Part shown: positions 19,751-29,152 of the stretch, one piece after another
Layout of the letters: every line of letters begins with the position of its first letter
Position numbering within the stretch: position 1 is the first letter of the stretch
Assembly (NCBI RefSeq): GCF_900101905.1
Contig: NZ_FNAJ01000003.1
Span: 620,001-684,000 of the forward strand
Length of the DNA: 64,000 bases
Direction of reading: 5' to 3'
Source of the DNA: Myxococcus virescens
GTDB lineage: Bacteria > Myxococcota > Myxococcia > Myxococcales > Myxococcaceae
Program-made: the position numbers and the translations under genes
Notes under the pieces: model-generated
The model's database searches: none
Told to the model about the DNA's origin: nothing
What the model saw: only the letters and a program-made list of their open reading frames with translations

Positions 19751-19751
19751 G

Positions 19752-21977
19752 CTACGGCGCGACCTGTTCGCGGAGGAGGAAGAGCTCCGCGAGCAGGTTG
19801 TCCACCGGGGCGAAGTCATCCGTGAGCAGCAACGCGGGGCCCGCGGCCAGATAGGCGTCAATCTCCGCGCGAGGCACCCGGCCCGTGCGCGGCTGCTCGA
19901 TGCCCAGGCCGCGCAGCAACTCCGGGAGGCGCTCCAGTTCCATGGGTTGCGCCGAGCCCGCGACGATGTAGACCCCCTGCCCCTTGGAGCCACTGCGGGC
20001 GTCGTGGAGCAGCTCCACGTGGGGAAAGACTTCCTGCATCGTCCGGAGGGCCGAGCGCAGGAAGGAGCCCCGAGGAATCTCGTCGATGACGGTCAGCAGG
20101 TAGAGGCCGTCCGGCTTGAGCAGCGAGCGCACCAGCATGTCGTACTCGCGCGTCATCAGGTGGTAGGGCACCGACAGGTCGTTCACCGCGTCCTGGACAA
20201 TCAAGTCGTACGCGCCGCGCTCCGCCATCTCCTGGAGGTACTGCCGCCCATCCAGGCTGAAGGAGGCGATGCGCGTGTCCGGCTTCACGCCGAAGCGCTC
20301 CAGCGCGATGCGCGTCACGGCCGGGTCTATCTCCACCACCTCCATCCGCACCTGCGGGACGTAGGTCTCCACCCAGCGCGGCACCACGTACCCGCCGCCG
20401 CCAATCACCAGCACCCGGGGCTCCGCGGTGCGCGCGGCCACGTGGCGCACCACCTCCGAGTGGATGTACCCGTGCGGGTAGCCCAGGTACGACGGGTCCT
20501 CCAGGTCCACCATGGTGTGCGTCAGGTGGTCCAGTTGCATGGCCAGCAGCCGCCGGCCGTCATGCTCCACCTGGTTGACCTTGATGCAGAAGTAGTCCGT
20601 CTCCTCCGTGCACGGCGACGCGAACAGGCCCAGCGCGCCGAACATGCCCGCCAGCGCGAGCGTGCCCGCGGTGGCGCCGACGAAGAGGGGCCGCCGCCAC
20701 ACCTGCCCCACGAAGGCCGCCAGCGCCACCAGGCCCAGGCTGGCCCCCATCACCAGCGGGTAGACGCCCACCTTCGCGATGAGCCACCAGCCGGTGAGGA
20801 ACGAGCCCAGCAGCGCGCCCGCGGTGCTCCACGCGTACAGCCGGCCCACGGTGCGCCCCGCCCGCTCCACGTCCGCCAGCGCCAGCCGGAGCACCTGGGG
20901 TGACAGCGTGCCCAGGGCCGTCACCGGCAGCAGGAACACCGCGGCCGTGTACGCGACGATGCGCGACTGAAGGCCCAGGCCGTCGAAGTGGCCCTTCAGC
21001 ACCAGCCACTGGTGGATGGGCGGAATCAGCAGGCAGCTGGCCGCCGCCAGCAGCATGGAGCCGGCGAGCACGTCCTGCCGGGGCCACCGGTCCGCCAGGT
21101 GGCCGCCCACGAAGTTGCCCAGCGCCATGCCCGTCAGCACCACGCCGATGATGCCTGTCCAGCTCAGCAGGGAAACGCCCACGGTGGGCGCCAGGATGCG
21201 GCTGGCCGCCAGTTCGATGGCGAGCGTGCAGAAGCTCGCGCTGGCCACCAGGAAGCACGCCAACACGGGCCGGGTGCGCAGGTCCACGCCCGTCGAGGAC
21301 GGCGCGGCATCCGCTGCCCCCACGGCGCCGGCTGTCGCGGGGGCCGCCGGTTCCACGGGCGGCGCGGACACGGAGGCCTTGGGCAGCGCCAGCAGCGAGC
21401 ACAACAACAGCGCGCCCGACACGGTGAGGACGATGGTGGGCACGGGGAACCACGCCACCAGCACGAAGCCCGTGAGGAAGTTGCCCGCGAGGCTCCCCAA
21501 CGTGCCCAGCGCGTACAGCAGGCCCACGATGCGCCCGGCGCGCCCCAGGTCCGGCAGCAGCAGCCGGAGCGCCAGCGGCGTCACCATGGCCAGCACGAAG
21601 CTGACGGGGAAGAAGCCCAGGAAGGTGAGCAGGAAGGTGCGCGGCAGCACGGGGATGGGCCGCAGCGCGGCGCCATCCCCCAGCACGGCCACCCATCCCA
21701 GCGGCAGGAGCGCGAGCACCGCCCCCAGCGCGGTGAGGCCCGCAAGCCACCGGAACGACGCGCCCCGCTCCGACAGCCGGCCCCCGGCGTAGCTGCCCAG
21801 ACTGATGCCCGCGAGCACCACGCCGATGATGCTCGTCCACGTGTGGAGCGAAGCCCCGATGAAGGGCGCCAGCAACCTGGCGGCGGCCAGCTCCAACACC
21901 AGGGTGGCGCAGCTCGTCACCAACACGAGGAGGGCAGCGCGAAGCACATCCAGACGAGACGCGGGGAGAAGAGCCAT
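19752..21977 (-). CDS. Membrane/spermidine-synthase-like fusion with internal duplication
   Basis: 741 aa from the ATG at 21977. The first about 470 residues hold many transmembrane helices arranged as two related halves: ELAAARLLAPFIGASLHTW with IIGVVLAGISLGSYAGGRL in the first, ELAASRILAPTVGVSLLSW with IIGVVLTGMALGNFVGGHL in the second. The C-terminal 230 residues are a SpeE-like Rossmann domain with VLVIGGGGY, VVEIDP and DGRQYL. The catalytic region reads QDAVND rather than the usual spermidine-synthase Asp motif, so aminopropyl transfer is doubtful. It may be a membrane-linked SAM- or nucleoside-binding enzyme. A second fusion lies at 45-47 kb. Confidence 0.8.
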   Translation of the reverse strand: MALLPASRLDVLRAALLVLVTSCATLVLELAAARLLAPFIGASLHTWTSIIGVVLAGISLGSYAGGRLSERGASFRWLAGLTALGAVLALLPLGWVAVLGDGAALRPIPVLPRTFLLTFLGFFPVSFVLAMVTPLALRLLLPDLGRAGRIVGLLYALGTLGSLAGNFLTGFVLVAWFPVPTIVLTVSGALLLCSLLALPKASVSAPPVEPAAPATAGAVGAADAAPSSTGVDLRTRPVLACFLVASASFCTLAIELAASRILAPTVGVSLLSWTGIIGVVLTGMALGNFVGGHLADRWPRQDVLAGSMLLAAASCLLIPPIHQWLVLKGHFDGLGLQSRIVAYTAAVFLLPVTALGTLSPQVLRLALADVERAGRTVGRLYAWSTAGALLGSFLTGWWLIAKVGVYPLVMGASLGLVALAAFVGQVWRRPLFVGATAGTLALAGMFGALGLFASPCTEETDYFCIKVNQVEHDGRRLLAMQLDHLTHTMVDLEDPSYLGYPHGYIHSEVVRHVAARTAEPRVLVIGGGGYVVPRWVETYVPQVRMEVVEIDPAVTRIALERFGVKPDTRIASFSLDGRQYLQEMAERGAYDLIVQDAVNDLSVPYHLMTREYDMLVRSLLKPDGLYLLTVIDEIPRGSFLRSALRTMQEVFPHVELLHDARSGSKGQGVYIVAGSAQPMELERLPELLRGLGIEQPRTGRVPRAEIDAYLAAGPALLLTDDFAPVDNLLAELFLLREQVAP

Positions 21978-22172
21978 GCGGTGGCGGCGACTGTACCACC
22001 CCCATCCGAGGCGACCATCCGTGCTGGCGGGAATCACCCGAGGTGCGGGAAGTCGCGCCCGGCACATACGATGGCGCCCTGGAGGACGGCGACTTCCTCC
22101 TGGTGGGCCTCATCCGCACCGGCCCCGAAGCAATTTCGCAGACCCCGTCGATCCGTTGGAGGCCCTGACCGC

Positions 22173-22982
22173 ATGGATACCGAAGCGCTCGCCCGAATCC
22201 CGGGCGTCAACCCGAACGTCCCCAATGCCGCCCGCATCTACGACTACACGCTGGGAGGCACGCACCACTTCGAAGCCGACCGGCAGGCGGCGGAGTACAT
22301 GTTCTCGCTGGTGCCCTCCACCCGGAAGTGGGTGCGCATGCTGCGCGCCTGCCTGCGCACCGCCGCGCAGCGCCTGGCGGCCGACGGCTTCCACCACTGG
22401 GTGGACTTCGCGTCGGGACTGCCCACCGGGGACCACGTCCACGCCGTGCTGCCAGACGCTCGCGTGCTCTACAGCGACGTCAATCCGCTCACCATCACCA
22501 CCGCCCACCATCTGCTGGGGGACACGCCTCGCGTCCGCTACATGGAGTGCGACATCCGCCAGGCGGGCGCCTTCCTGCGGCGGCCGGACGTGAATGCCTT
22601 CCTGGAGGGAGAGCGCCGCGTCGCTTTCGGCGCCAATGGCATCACCGTGTTCCTGTCCGCCGAGGAGAACCGCCAGTTCTTCCGCGACCTGTACGACTGG
22701 GCGGCCCCAGGCTCGAAGCTGTTCACCACTTTCGAGACGAAGTCACCGGACCTCAGCACCCCGAAGTGGGAGCAGTTCGTCGGTACGTTCCGGCAGATGG
22801 GCGAGTCCTTCCAGCTCTACTCCCTGCCCGAGTACCTGGACCTGTGTGGCCCCTGGGCCCGGGATGCCGCCGGCGTGCTGCCCGTGCGCGAGTTCCTCGG
22901 GCTGCCCCCGGAGCACATCACCGACGAGGACCGTGAGGGCGTGGGCATCGAGTTCTACGCCGTCGTCCTGGAGAAGCGCTGA
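22173..22982 (+). CDS. SAM-dependent methyltransferase, DUF574/Methyltransf_19 type
   Basis: 269 aa; the ATG at 22173 follows GGAGG. The N-terminal signature PNAARIYDYTLGGTHHFEAD is the hallmark of the S-adenosyl methyltransferase family (PF04672) that is very common in Streptomyces and other actinobacteria and rare elsewhere. A Rossmann core follows: HHWVDFASGLPTGDHVH, RVLYSDVNPLT, and GITVFLSAEENRQFFRDLY. It is soluble. The substrate is unknown even in actinobacteria. The divergent gene start is 195 bp away. Its phyletic pattern suggests acquisition by transfer; the base composition does not differ visibly. Confidence 0.8.
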   Translation: MDTEALARIPGVNPNVPNAARIYDYTLGGTHHFEADRQAAEYMFSLVPSTRKWVRMLRACLRTAAQRLAADGFHHWVDFASGLPTGDHVHAVLPDARVLYSDVNPLTITTAHHLLGDTPRVRYMECDIRQAGAFLRRPDVNAFLEGERRVAFGANGITVFLSAEENRQFFRDLYDWAAPGSKLFTTFETKSPDLSTPKWEQFVGTFRQMGESFQLYSLPEYLDLCGPWARDAAGVLPVREFLGLPPEHITDEDREGVGIEFYAVVLEKR

Positions 22983-23136
22983 CCGTCCCCACCGGGTGGA
23001 GCGAGCGTGCGGGCAGGCGCTCGCGCCCATCCCCGTCAGGGCAGCGCCACGGCACGCCTCCCTGCCGTCTGCCTCCCCAGCGACGCGTGACTACCGTCTT
23101 TGCAGGCAACACGCGCACACGGAGAGGAGACGGAGC

Positions 23137-23850
23137 ATGTTTCAATCGAGAAGGCGTCGGGTTCTTGCGGGCGTGATGATGGGAGCGGCCCTGTCGGTGG
23201 CGAGCGTTGGGTGCAGCTCGACGCGCTCGGCGAAGGTGGACGAGTCGTGGCTGGCACGGGTCCCCGAGAACCAGTTGGGCGACGTCCACGAGGCCCAGGC
23301 ACAGCGGCGCATGGCCCAGGACGCGGTGACCCGCTCCGACGTGGCCCTCAAGGATGCGCGCCGGGAGCTGGAGGTGGCCAAGCGCAACGAGGACGCGGCC
23401 AAGGCCCGCCGGGAAGCGCATAACGAAGCGCTGAAGGCCGCCAACGCCACCGGACAGAGCAGCAACATCACCCAGGCGCAGGCCGAGCTGAAAGACGCGG
23501 ACTCGAGCATGAGCGCGGCCCAGGCCCAGGTGAGGTACCGCGAGCACGCCATCAAGACGATGGAGGCCCAGAAGGAGCTGCGGGAGAGCGAGCTGGCGGT
23601 GGCCGACGCGAAGCTCCGCCAGGCCGAGTACGAGGCCTTGAAGGCGAACCAGGACGTACGCGCCCAGAATCTGTCCGAGGCCGACTTCGCCTCCGCCACG
23701 GCGGACGCCCAGCGCAAGGTGGAGGAGTCCCAGCGCAAGCTCCAGTCGGAGCAGCAGCAGGAGCGGCAGGCTCGCGCCACCTGGGAGCGGATGCGCAACC
23801 AGGTGCAGGGCTACGGCGGCAGCGGCATCCAGAAGCAGCGCAATCCGTAA
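23137..23850 (+). CDS. Coiled-coil lipoprotein
   Basis: 237 aa from the ATG at 23137, preceded by GGAGAGGAGACGGAG. An Arg-rich n-region and hydrophobic stretch end in a lipobox (ASVGC) with Cys26. From about residue 45 to 225 it is a continuous charged helix (ALKDARRELEVAKRNEDAAK, DAQRKVEESQRKLQSEQQQE), so probably a periplasmic coiled coil like Lpp- or TolC-accessory-type spacers. The C-terminus is Gly/Gln-rich. Anchored in the outer or inner membrane; function unknown. Confidence 0.75.
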   Translation: MFQSRRRRVLAGVMMGAALSVASVGCSSTRSAKVDESWLARVPENQLGDVHEAQAQRRMAQDAVTRSDVALKDARRELEVAKRNEDAAKARREAHNEALKAANATGQSSNITQAQAELKDADSSMSAAQAQVRYREHAIKTMEAQKELRESELAVADAKLRQAEYEALKANQDVRAQNLSEADFASATADAQRKVEESQRKLQSEQQQERQARATWERMRNQVQGYGGSGIQKQRNP

Positions 23851-23905
23851 GTCACCGCGACCACCGGCCCGACCGAGCCAGAACAGGCACGGCCGGGGCC
23901 GGGGC

Positions 23906-25360
23906 TCACTTCGGCGGACGGAAGACGTACTGGAACACGGGCGTGTCGGGCCCCGGCGGGTACTGCGCATCCATGAAGGCGAAGTGGGCGTGGCCGGTGA
24001 TGACGGCCTCGTTGAGGCTGTCGTAGAGCACCGTCACACCGGTGGCCCGGCCGGACGCGTCTACCTGGACTTGAACCTTGAGGTTGCCCTTGATTCCCGG
24101 CGTCTGCTGAAGCCGGTTCATGTAGAGCGCGACCAGGCCCAATGACACCCGGTTGTATATCTGGTCCTGGGTCCCCCGAGCGGGCTGGGACGGCAGCCGG
24201 AAGTGGCGCACCAGCGCGGCGGCTTCGCTCTCCGCCTCGGCGACCCGGCGCTCGGGCGCCGCCAGCGCCGCGCGGTAGGCGGCCAGCGCATCCTGGTGAC
24301 GCGCCTGCTTCAACACCAACCGGGCCCGCAGCACGTGGATGTCGGCGCGGGCGGGCGCCCGCTCGGAGGCCTTCACCAGGTGGGTTTCGGCCGCCTTGGA
24401 ATCTCCGCGCGCTTCGGCCAGCTCGGCCAGGCGAACCAGCGGCTCCGGGTCTTCTGGCGCGGCGGCGACGAGCCGGACCAGGGCCTTGTCCTCCGCGTCG
24501 GCGCGGCCCAGCTCCCGGTACAACCGCGACAGCAACCCCAGGGCCGCAGGCTCCACGCCGCCCAGCTCCGCGTAGCGCTCCAGCGACCCGGCGGCCTTCT
24601 CTTTCTCCGAGGCGGCCAGCCACAGGTCCGCCTGGAGCCGGTGTGCTTCTTTGTCCCGAAGCTTGAGGGCCACGAGCTTCTCGCCCGCGGTCGCCGCCGC
24701 ACGCACGTCGTTGGCTGCGCGGGCCAACTGCGCCAGCTTCCGCAGCGCCTCGGGCTGCTCGGGCCACGCCTCCACCGTCCGCGTCAGCTCCGCGCGCGCG
24801 TCCGCTTCCCGCTCGGGAATCCCCGCCAGCAACATGGCCAGGGACGTCCGAATCTGCGGCGCATCCAGCTGGGCGAGCGCCTCACGCAGCCGGACTTCCG
24901 CCTCCGCGGGCTTGCCCTCCGCCTGGAGCAACACGCCCTGCGCCCACAGCGCTGGTGCGAAGCCAGGGGCCTGCTTCAGGGCGGCGGCGATGGGCGGCCG
25001 CGCCTCCGCCAGCAGCCCCCAGCGCACGTAGATGAGCCCCATGCCCACGAAGGGCCACGGATTCTCCGGGTCCAGGGTGGAGAGCGCCTTCAGCTCGTTC
25101 CAGCATGCGTCCGAGGGAAAGGTGAGCCACGCCCGGTACATCCGCGGCATCAAATCCCCGGGCCGCGCCCGTGACTGCGCTTCCAGCTCGCTGTCCATCG
25201 CGCTGGCACGGCCGCGTGCCCGGGCCGTCTCCAGTTGCCGCAGCGTCGCCATGACCTCTTCGGGAGGAGGCAAGCCCGGGCGCACCACCGCCCCCCGTGC
25301 CGGCGCGGCAAGCACGAGCAACATGAGGCACAGCGGAAGCGCGAACGAACGGGAGGCCAT
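23906..25360 (-). CDS. Exported TPR protein with AgmX/PglI-type C-terminal domain
   Basis: 484 aa. Signal peptide MASRSFALPLCLMLLVLAAPARG. Residues about 60-385 consist of degenerate tetratricopeptide repeats (for example ALWAQGVLLQAEGKPAEAEV and LGLLSRLYRELGRADAEDKA), giving a protein-interaction solenoid. The C-terminal about 95 residues (IYNRVSLGLVALYMNRL, then KVQVQVDASGRATGVTV and an H-rich FAFMDAQYPP segment) match the TonB-like AgmX/PglI C-terminal domain that myxobacteria attach to many gliding and envelope proteins. Probably periplasmic, part of an envelope complex; partner unknown. It lies tail to tail with the coiled-coil lipoprotein. Confidence 0.78.
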   Translation of the reverse strand: MASRSFALPLCLMLLVLAAPARGAVVRPGLPPPEEVMATLRQLETARARGRASAMDSELEAQSRARPGDLMPRMYRAWLTFPSDACWNELKALSTLDPENPWPFVGMGLIYVRWGLLAEARPPIAAALKQAPGFAPALWAQGVLLQAEGKPAEAEVRLREALAQLDAPQIRTSLAMLLAGIPEREADARAELTRTVEAWPEQPEALRKLAQLARAANDVRAAATAGEKLVALKLRDKEAHRLQADLWLAASEKEKAAGSLERYAELGGVEPAALGLLSRLYRELGRADAEDKALVRLVAAAPEDPEPLVRLAELAEARGDSKAAETHLVKASERAPARADIHVLRARLVLKQARHQDALAAYRAALAAPERRVAEAESEAAALVRHFRLPSQPARGTQDQIYNRVSLGLVALYMNRLQQTPGIKGNLKVQVQVDASGRATGVTVLYDSLNEAVITGHAHFAFMDAQYPPGPDTPVFQYVFRPPK

Positions 25361-25445
25361 GAGGCGCGCGGACGATAGCAGACGCCCGCCCAGCAGAGGC
25401 TGCCTGCTCCCTTGGCAGCACGAACTCAGTGATTTCAGGGAAGCC

Positions 25446-25476
25446 CCGCTCCGGAAGGACGAACCTTCCGGAGCGG
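25446..25476 (-). terminator. Perfect 13-bp hairpin after the fibro-slime gene
   Basis: CCGCTCCGGAAGG pairs with CCTTCCGGAGCGG around a 5-base loop, 31 bases past the minus-strand stop at 25507. It has no U-tract. It also lies upstream of the TPR gene start at 25360, so it separates the two transcription units. Confidence 0.6.
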
Positions 25477-25506
25477 CGCCTCGACCTTCACCTCAGGACG
25501 ACGGGC

Positions 25507-27258
25507 TCAGCCAATCTCCAGCCGGCACGTTGAGCTGCAACCGTCGCGGCTGACGTTGTTGCCGTCGTCGCACTCCTCGCCCTGGTCCTCCTGAACGTCG
25601 CCGTCGCCACATCGGGGGCCCCAGAGGCAGCCACGGCCGCACTCTCCATAGCCACCGGCGTTGACGCCGTCGTCGCACTCCTCGCCGGCATCCTCGTCCA
25701 CCACGCCGTCGCCGCAGGTGGCGGTGCACTCGGTGCGGGCGGTGAGGAAGTTGTTGAGCGTGAGGCGGTACGACGAGCCCTCGGTGTGGCGCTCGGCCTG
25801 GAACACCACCACCTCGTAGATGCCGCCCCGCCGCAGCCCCAGCGTGCTCGCCTGGCCCGACATGTAGATGGTGCCCGACGCCGGGCCGTGCACACCGCCC
25901 AGGTCCAGCGCCAGGCGCCCGTTGACGAACACCCACACGTCGTCGTCACCGCGGAAGGTCAGCTCCTCGGAGCCCTTGTACTCGAACCAGTAGCGGGCCT
26001 CGCTGGTGAAGTGGAAGTTGCGCTGCTGTCCCGCCAGGTCCCTGCGCCGCGGCTCGTGGCCCTCGGCCACCCAACTGCCGCTGACATCGTCGAGCGGGAA
26101 GAACGCATCGTTATCGAACACGTACGAGCCATCAGGCTGCTGATTCAGCACGAAGGTGCTGACGATGGTCTTGTTGACGTTCTCGACCGCCTTGTACCAC
26201 TGGTCGAAATTGGCCCGGTTGCTGGTGTTGTTCGACGCCTGGCCTTCCTTCGCATAGACGGGGCGGCCATTGGCATCGAGCCGGTTCTCGACGATGCCGT
26301 CCTCACGGCCCGCGTTCCGGTTCTCAAAGTCCTCGTGGCCACGGGGCAGGCCATTCGCGGGATCGGCGGGCAGGTCCCAGCCGCGGAAGTCACGGTAGAC
26401 GACGGGGATGGACACCTGCGCCGGCGGCTCCTGCGTGACGAGCACACACGCGAAGCCATCCTCCAGCTTGCAGTCCGGCGAGCAGCCGTCATTGGCGCGC
26501 GTGTTGCCGTCGTCGCACTCTTCAACGGCGCTGTTGGGGAGGATGAGACCGTCGCCGCACGTCTCCTCGCAGTTGCCATCCGAGCAGCGGGGCTCCTGGG
26601 TGCACAGCGGCGAGCAGCCGTCACCCATCACGGTGTTGCCGTCGTCGCACTGCTCGGTGCCCTCGGTGATGCCGTCACCACAGGTGGTGCGGCTGCACGG
26701 CTGACCCGGCGGGCACTTCCAGCCGTCCTCGAGCCTGCAGACGTCGCTGCAGCCATCGCCCGGAGTGGTGTTGCCGTCCTCGCACTCCTCATCACCGGCG
26801 ATGATGTTGTCACCGCACTCCTTCGCGCGGCAGCGGCCACCCTGGGCCGGGCACGCCCAGCCACTTTCGATCCGGCAGCTCCCGTTGCAACCATCACCGC
26901 TGACCAGGTTCCGGTCGTCGCACTCCTCGCCGTCCTCGACGCGGCCATTTCCGCAGTTCACCAGGTGGACGCACGGCGCTCCCGGCACCTCGCAGATGAA
27001 CCCACCCTCCACCGTGGTGCACGTCGCGTTACAGCCGTCGCCGTCCACCCTGTTGCCGTCGTCGCAGGCTTCGCCGGACTGGCGCTGACCATCACCACAG
27101 TCGTCGCCAGCATCCGGCGTTGACCCGTCCGGGGTGTTCGGGCCGGTGCCGGCATCGGGCTTCGCCGAACCTCCCCCGCCGTTACAGGCCACCAATGTGA
27201 AGAGAAGAGATGCGAGCAACGCGCTCGCCAACCGAGACCTGTGATGGGGGTTCACCAT
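25507..27258 (-). CDS. DUF4215/fibro-slime domain lipoprotein
   Basis: 583 aa. Lipoprotein signal LLASLLFTLVAC, then an Asp/Pro linker. Five consecutive DUF4215 (Myxococcus Cys-rich) repeats occupy about 50-260, each with a CDDGN..GDGC core (CDDGNRVDGDGC, CDDRNLVSGDGC, CEDGNTTPGDGC, CDDGNTVMGDGC, CDDGNTRANDGC). A fibro-slime domain (about 280-500) shows VYRDFRGWD, a WF(E)YKGSEELTFRGDDDVWVF strand set and LALDLGGVHG. Two more DUF4215-like repeats close the protein (CDDGVNAGGYGECG and CDDGNNVSRDGC). A surface adhesin or matrix protein is the likely role. The Asp/Asn pattern suggests Ca2+ binding. Confidence 0.88.
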   Translation of the reverse strand: MVNPHHRSRLASALLASLLFTLVACNGGGGSAKPDAGTGPNTPDGSTPDAGDDCGDGQRQSGEACDDGNRVDGDGCNATCTTVEGGFICEVPGAPCVHLVNCGNGRVEDGEECDDRNLVSGDGCNGSCRIESGWACPAQGGRCRAKECGDNIIAGDEECEDGNTTPGDGCSDVCRLEDGWKCPPGQPCSRTTCGDGITEGTEQCDDGNTVMGDGCSPLCTQEPRCSDGNCEETCGDGLILPNSAVEECDDGNTRANDGCSPDCKLEDGFACVLVTQEPPAQVSIPVVYRDFRGWDLPADPANGLPRGHEDFENRNAGREDGIVENRLDANGRPVYAKEGQASNNTSNRANFDQWYKAVENVNKTIVSTFVLNQQPDGSYVFDNDAFFPLDDVSGSWVAEGHEPRRRDLAGQQRNFHFTSEARYWFEYKGSEELTFRGDDDVWVFVNGRLALDLGGVHGPASGTIYMSGQASTLGLRRGGIYEVVVFQAERHTEGSSYRLTLNNFLTARTECTATCGDGVVDEDAGEECDDGVNAGGYGECGRGCLWGPRCGDGDVQEDQGEECDDGNNVSRDGCSSTCRLEIG

Positions 27259-27266
27259 GGGAGCAA

Positions 27267-27295
27267 ATGCTGAAAGTGCTTCGCACGGCTGTCAA
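27267..27295 (-). promoter_or_regulatory. Possible promoter of the fibro-slime gene
   Basis: On the minus strand TTGACA (27290-27295) is followed after 17 bases by CAGCAT (27267-27272). The implied start point would fall almost on the ATG at 27258, giving a nearly leaderless transcript. The -10 match is weak, so this is tentative. Confidence 0.25.
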
Positions 27296-27502
27296 CGCGT
27301 CACGGCAAGTCAACGGATGCGAGGTGCAGACGGTGCACAGATGTGCAGGCAGAACGGACTTTCCATGAGCTTCCCGTCTGCTGCGCACATCCACATTCAT
27401 GACAACAACGCCCGAAACATCACTTTCGTAGAAAGCCGGAAGCGGCGTGAAGCACGGGGCGCACACGTCTCGTGCGGGCCATTCAGCCCATCCCCACCCG
27501 CA

Positions 27503-28963
27503 TCACTGGGCCACGTTGCGGACGTACTGAGCGTAGAAGCGGACCGCGTCCGCGTAGCCCTTCACCGACACGCGCTCGTCCTTGCCGTGGAGGCGTGACA
27601 GGTCGGCGCCGTCCAGGCGCAGCGGCATGAAGCGGTAGACGTTCTCACTCAGCCCGGTGAAGTAGCGCGAATCCGTCGCGCCCAGCATGAGGTACGGGGC
27701 CACGACGACGTCGGGGAACACCTGGCGCACGCTGCGCTGGAGCTGCGACCAGGCCTCGGAGTCCATGCGCGACACGGGCGACGGTTCACTGATGAAGCCC
27801 AGCGTGCGCACCTTCACCCGCGGGTCATCCACCACGCGCCGCACGTGCTCCAGCACGCCCGCCACGGAGTCTCCCGGAAGGATGCGGAAGTTCACCACCG
27901 CCCGGGCGCGGGCGGGCAGCACGTTGTCGCGCTCGCTGCCCTCGAACATGGTGGCCGCGGCGGTGGTGCGCACCGCCGCGTTGGTGGTGGCCTTCGCGGT
28001 GAGCTGGCGCAGCACCAGCGGCTCGAACAGCCACAGGTTGGCGAAGAGCGTGCGCATCCCGAAGCCCATCTCCGGCCCCGCGAACTCGAACAGGGCCCGA
28101 CTGCCACCGCGCAGCTTCGCGGGCATGGGCGCATCCTCCAGCCGGGAGATGGCGCGGCTCAGCACGCCCACGGCCGTCTGGGGCGGCGGCATGGACGAAT
28201 GGCCACCTTCGCCATCCGCCACCAGCTCCGCGCTGGCGAAGCCCTTCTCCGACACGCCGACCAGGGCCACCGGTGAGGCCACGCCGGGCACGGTGCCGGA
28301 CACAATCATCCCGCCCTCGTCCAGCACGGACTCCAGCGTCACGCCCCGCTCGCGGAGCAGCTTCGCCATCGCCTCCGCGCCCTCGCGCCCCCCCACCTCT
28401 TCATCCCCACCGAAGGCGAGCAGCACCGTGCGCTTGGGCTGGAAGCCCGCCGCGAGCAGGGCCTCCACCGACTCCAGGATGCCGAACACGCTCCCCTTGT
28501 CGTCCAGCGCGCCCCGGCCCCAGACATAGCCGTCCGCCACCAGCCCGCTATAGGGAGGGTGAGTCCAGGACGCCTCCGTACCAGGCTCCACGGGCACCAC
28601 GTCCAGGTGCCCCAGCAGCAGCGCCGGGCGCAGCGACGCGTCCGTCCCCGTCCAGGTGTACAGCACCGAGTGCGCCCCCACGGGCTCGCGCTTCAGCGCC
28701 TGATGGAGCCGAGGGTATTGCTCCCGCATGTAGTCGTGGAGCGCGGCGAAGGCGGCGTCCTCCGCGGGAAGCCCCTCCGCCGCCGCCAGCGTCTTGAGCC
28801 GCAGCGCACCGCCCAGCCGGACCGCGGCGGCATCCGCGTCCACGGTGAACGCCGCGGGCGCCTCCGGCTGGACCTGCCGCGAGGTGAAGCGAAAAGCCTT
28901 CGTGAGGAGAACCCCCGCGAGGGCAACGACGACAACCAACAACGACAAGAGAATGCGTTTCAT
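27503..28963 (-). CDS. M20-family zinc peptidase (carboxypeptidase S/PM20D1-like)
   Basis: 486 aa from the ATG at 28963. An N-terminal hydrophobic anchor (LLSLLVVVVALAGVLLTKAF) places the enzyme in the membrane or periplasm. Zinc ligands and catalytic residues are visible in LLLGHLDVVPVEPG (His, Asp), WGRGALDDKGSV (bridging Asp), GGDEEVGG (catalytic Glu-Glu) and a late RYFTGLSENVYRF segment. A dimerisation domain sits in between. The N-terminal anchor and GHLDVVPV pattern resemble yeast carboxypeptidase S and animal PM20D1, which cleave or synthesise N-acyl amino acids, as well as bacterial dipeptidases. Exact substrate unknown. Confidence 0.88.
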   Translation of the reverse strand: MKRILLSLLVVVVALAGVLLTKAFRFTSRQVQPEAPAAFTVDADAAAVRLGGALRLKTLAAAEGLPAEDAAFAALHDYMREQYPRLHQALKREPVGAHSVLYTWTGTDASLRPALLLGHLDVVPVEPGTEASWTHPPYSGLVADGYVWGRGALDDKGSVFGILESVEALLAAGFQPKRTVLLAFGGDEEVGGREGAEAMAKLLRERGVTLESVLDEGGMIVSGTVPGVASPVALVGVSEKGFASAELVADGEGGHSSMPPPQTAVGVLSRAISRLEDAPMPAKLRGGSRALFEFAGPEMGFGMRTLFANLWLFEPLVLRQLTAKATTNAAVRTTAAATMFEGSERDNVLPARARAVVNFRILPGDSVAGVLEHVRRVVDDPRVKVRTLGFISEPSPVSRMDSEAWSQLQRSVRQVFPDVVVAPYLMLGATDSRYFTGLSENVYRFMPLRLDGADLSRLHGKDERVSVKGYADAVRFYAQYVRNVAQ

Positions 28964-29152
28964 CGGCAAGGCTCGCGGTGGGGACGTCTCACGCTAGCAA
29001 AGGCGGCCCGCCACCCCACTGCATCTCCAGGGCAGAGCCCCACGGCAGGCCTCGCCTCCACGAATCACGAATTTACAGTATTGCGACTATTTTGCACCTT
29101 CGCCGCGAAACACAAGTCGTGTAGATGACGCGGCTCGTCGCAGGGGGGCGCA

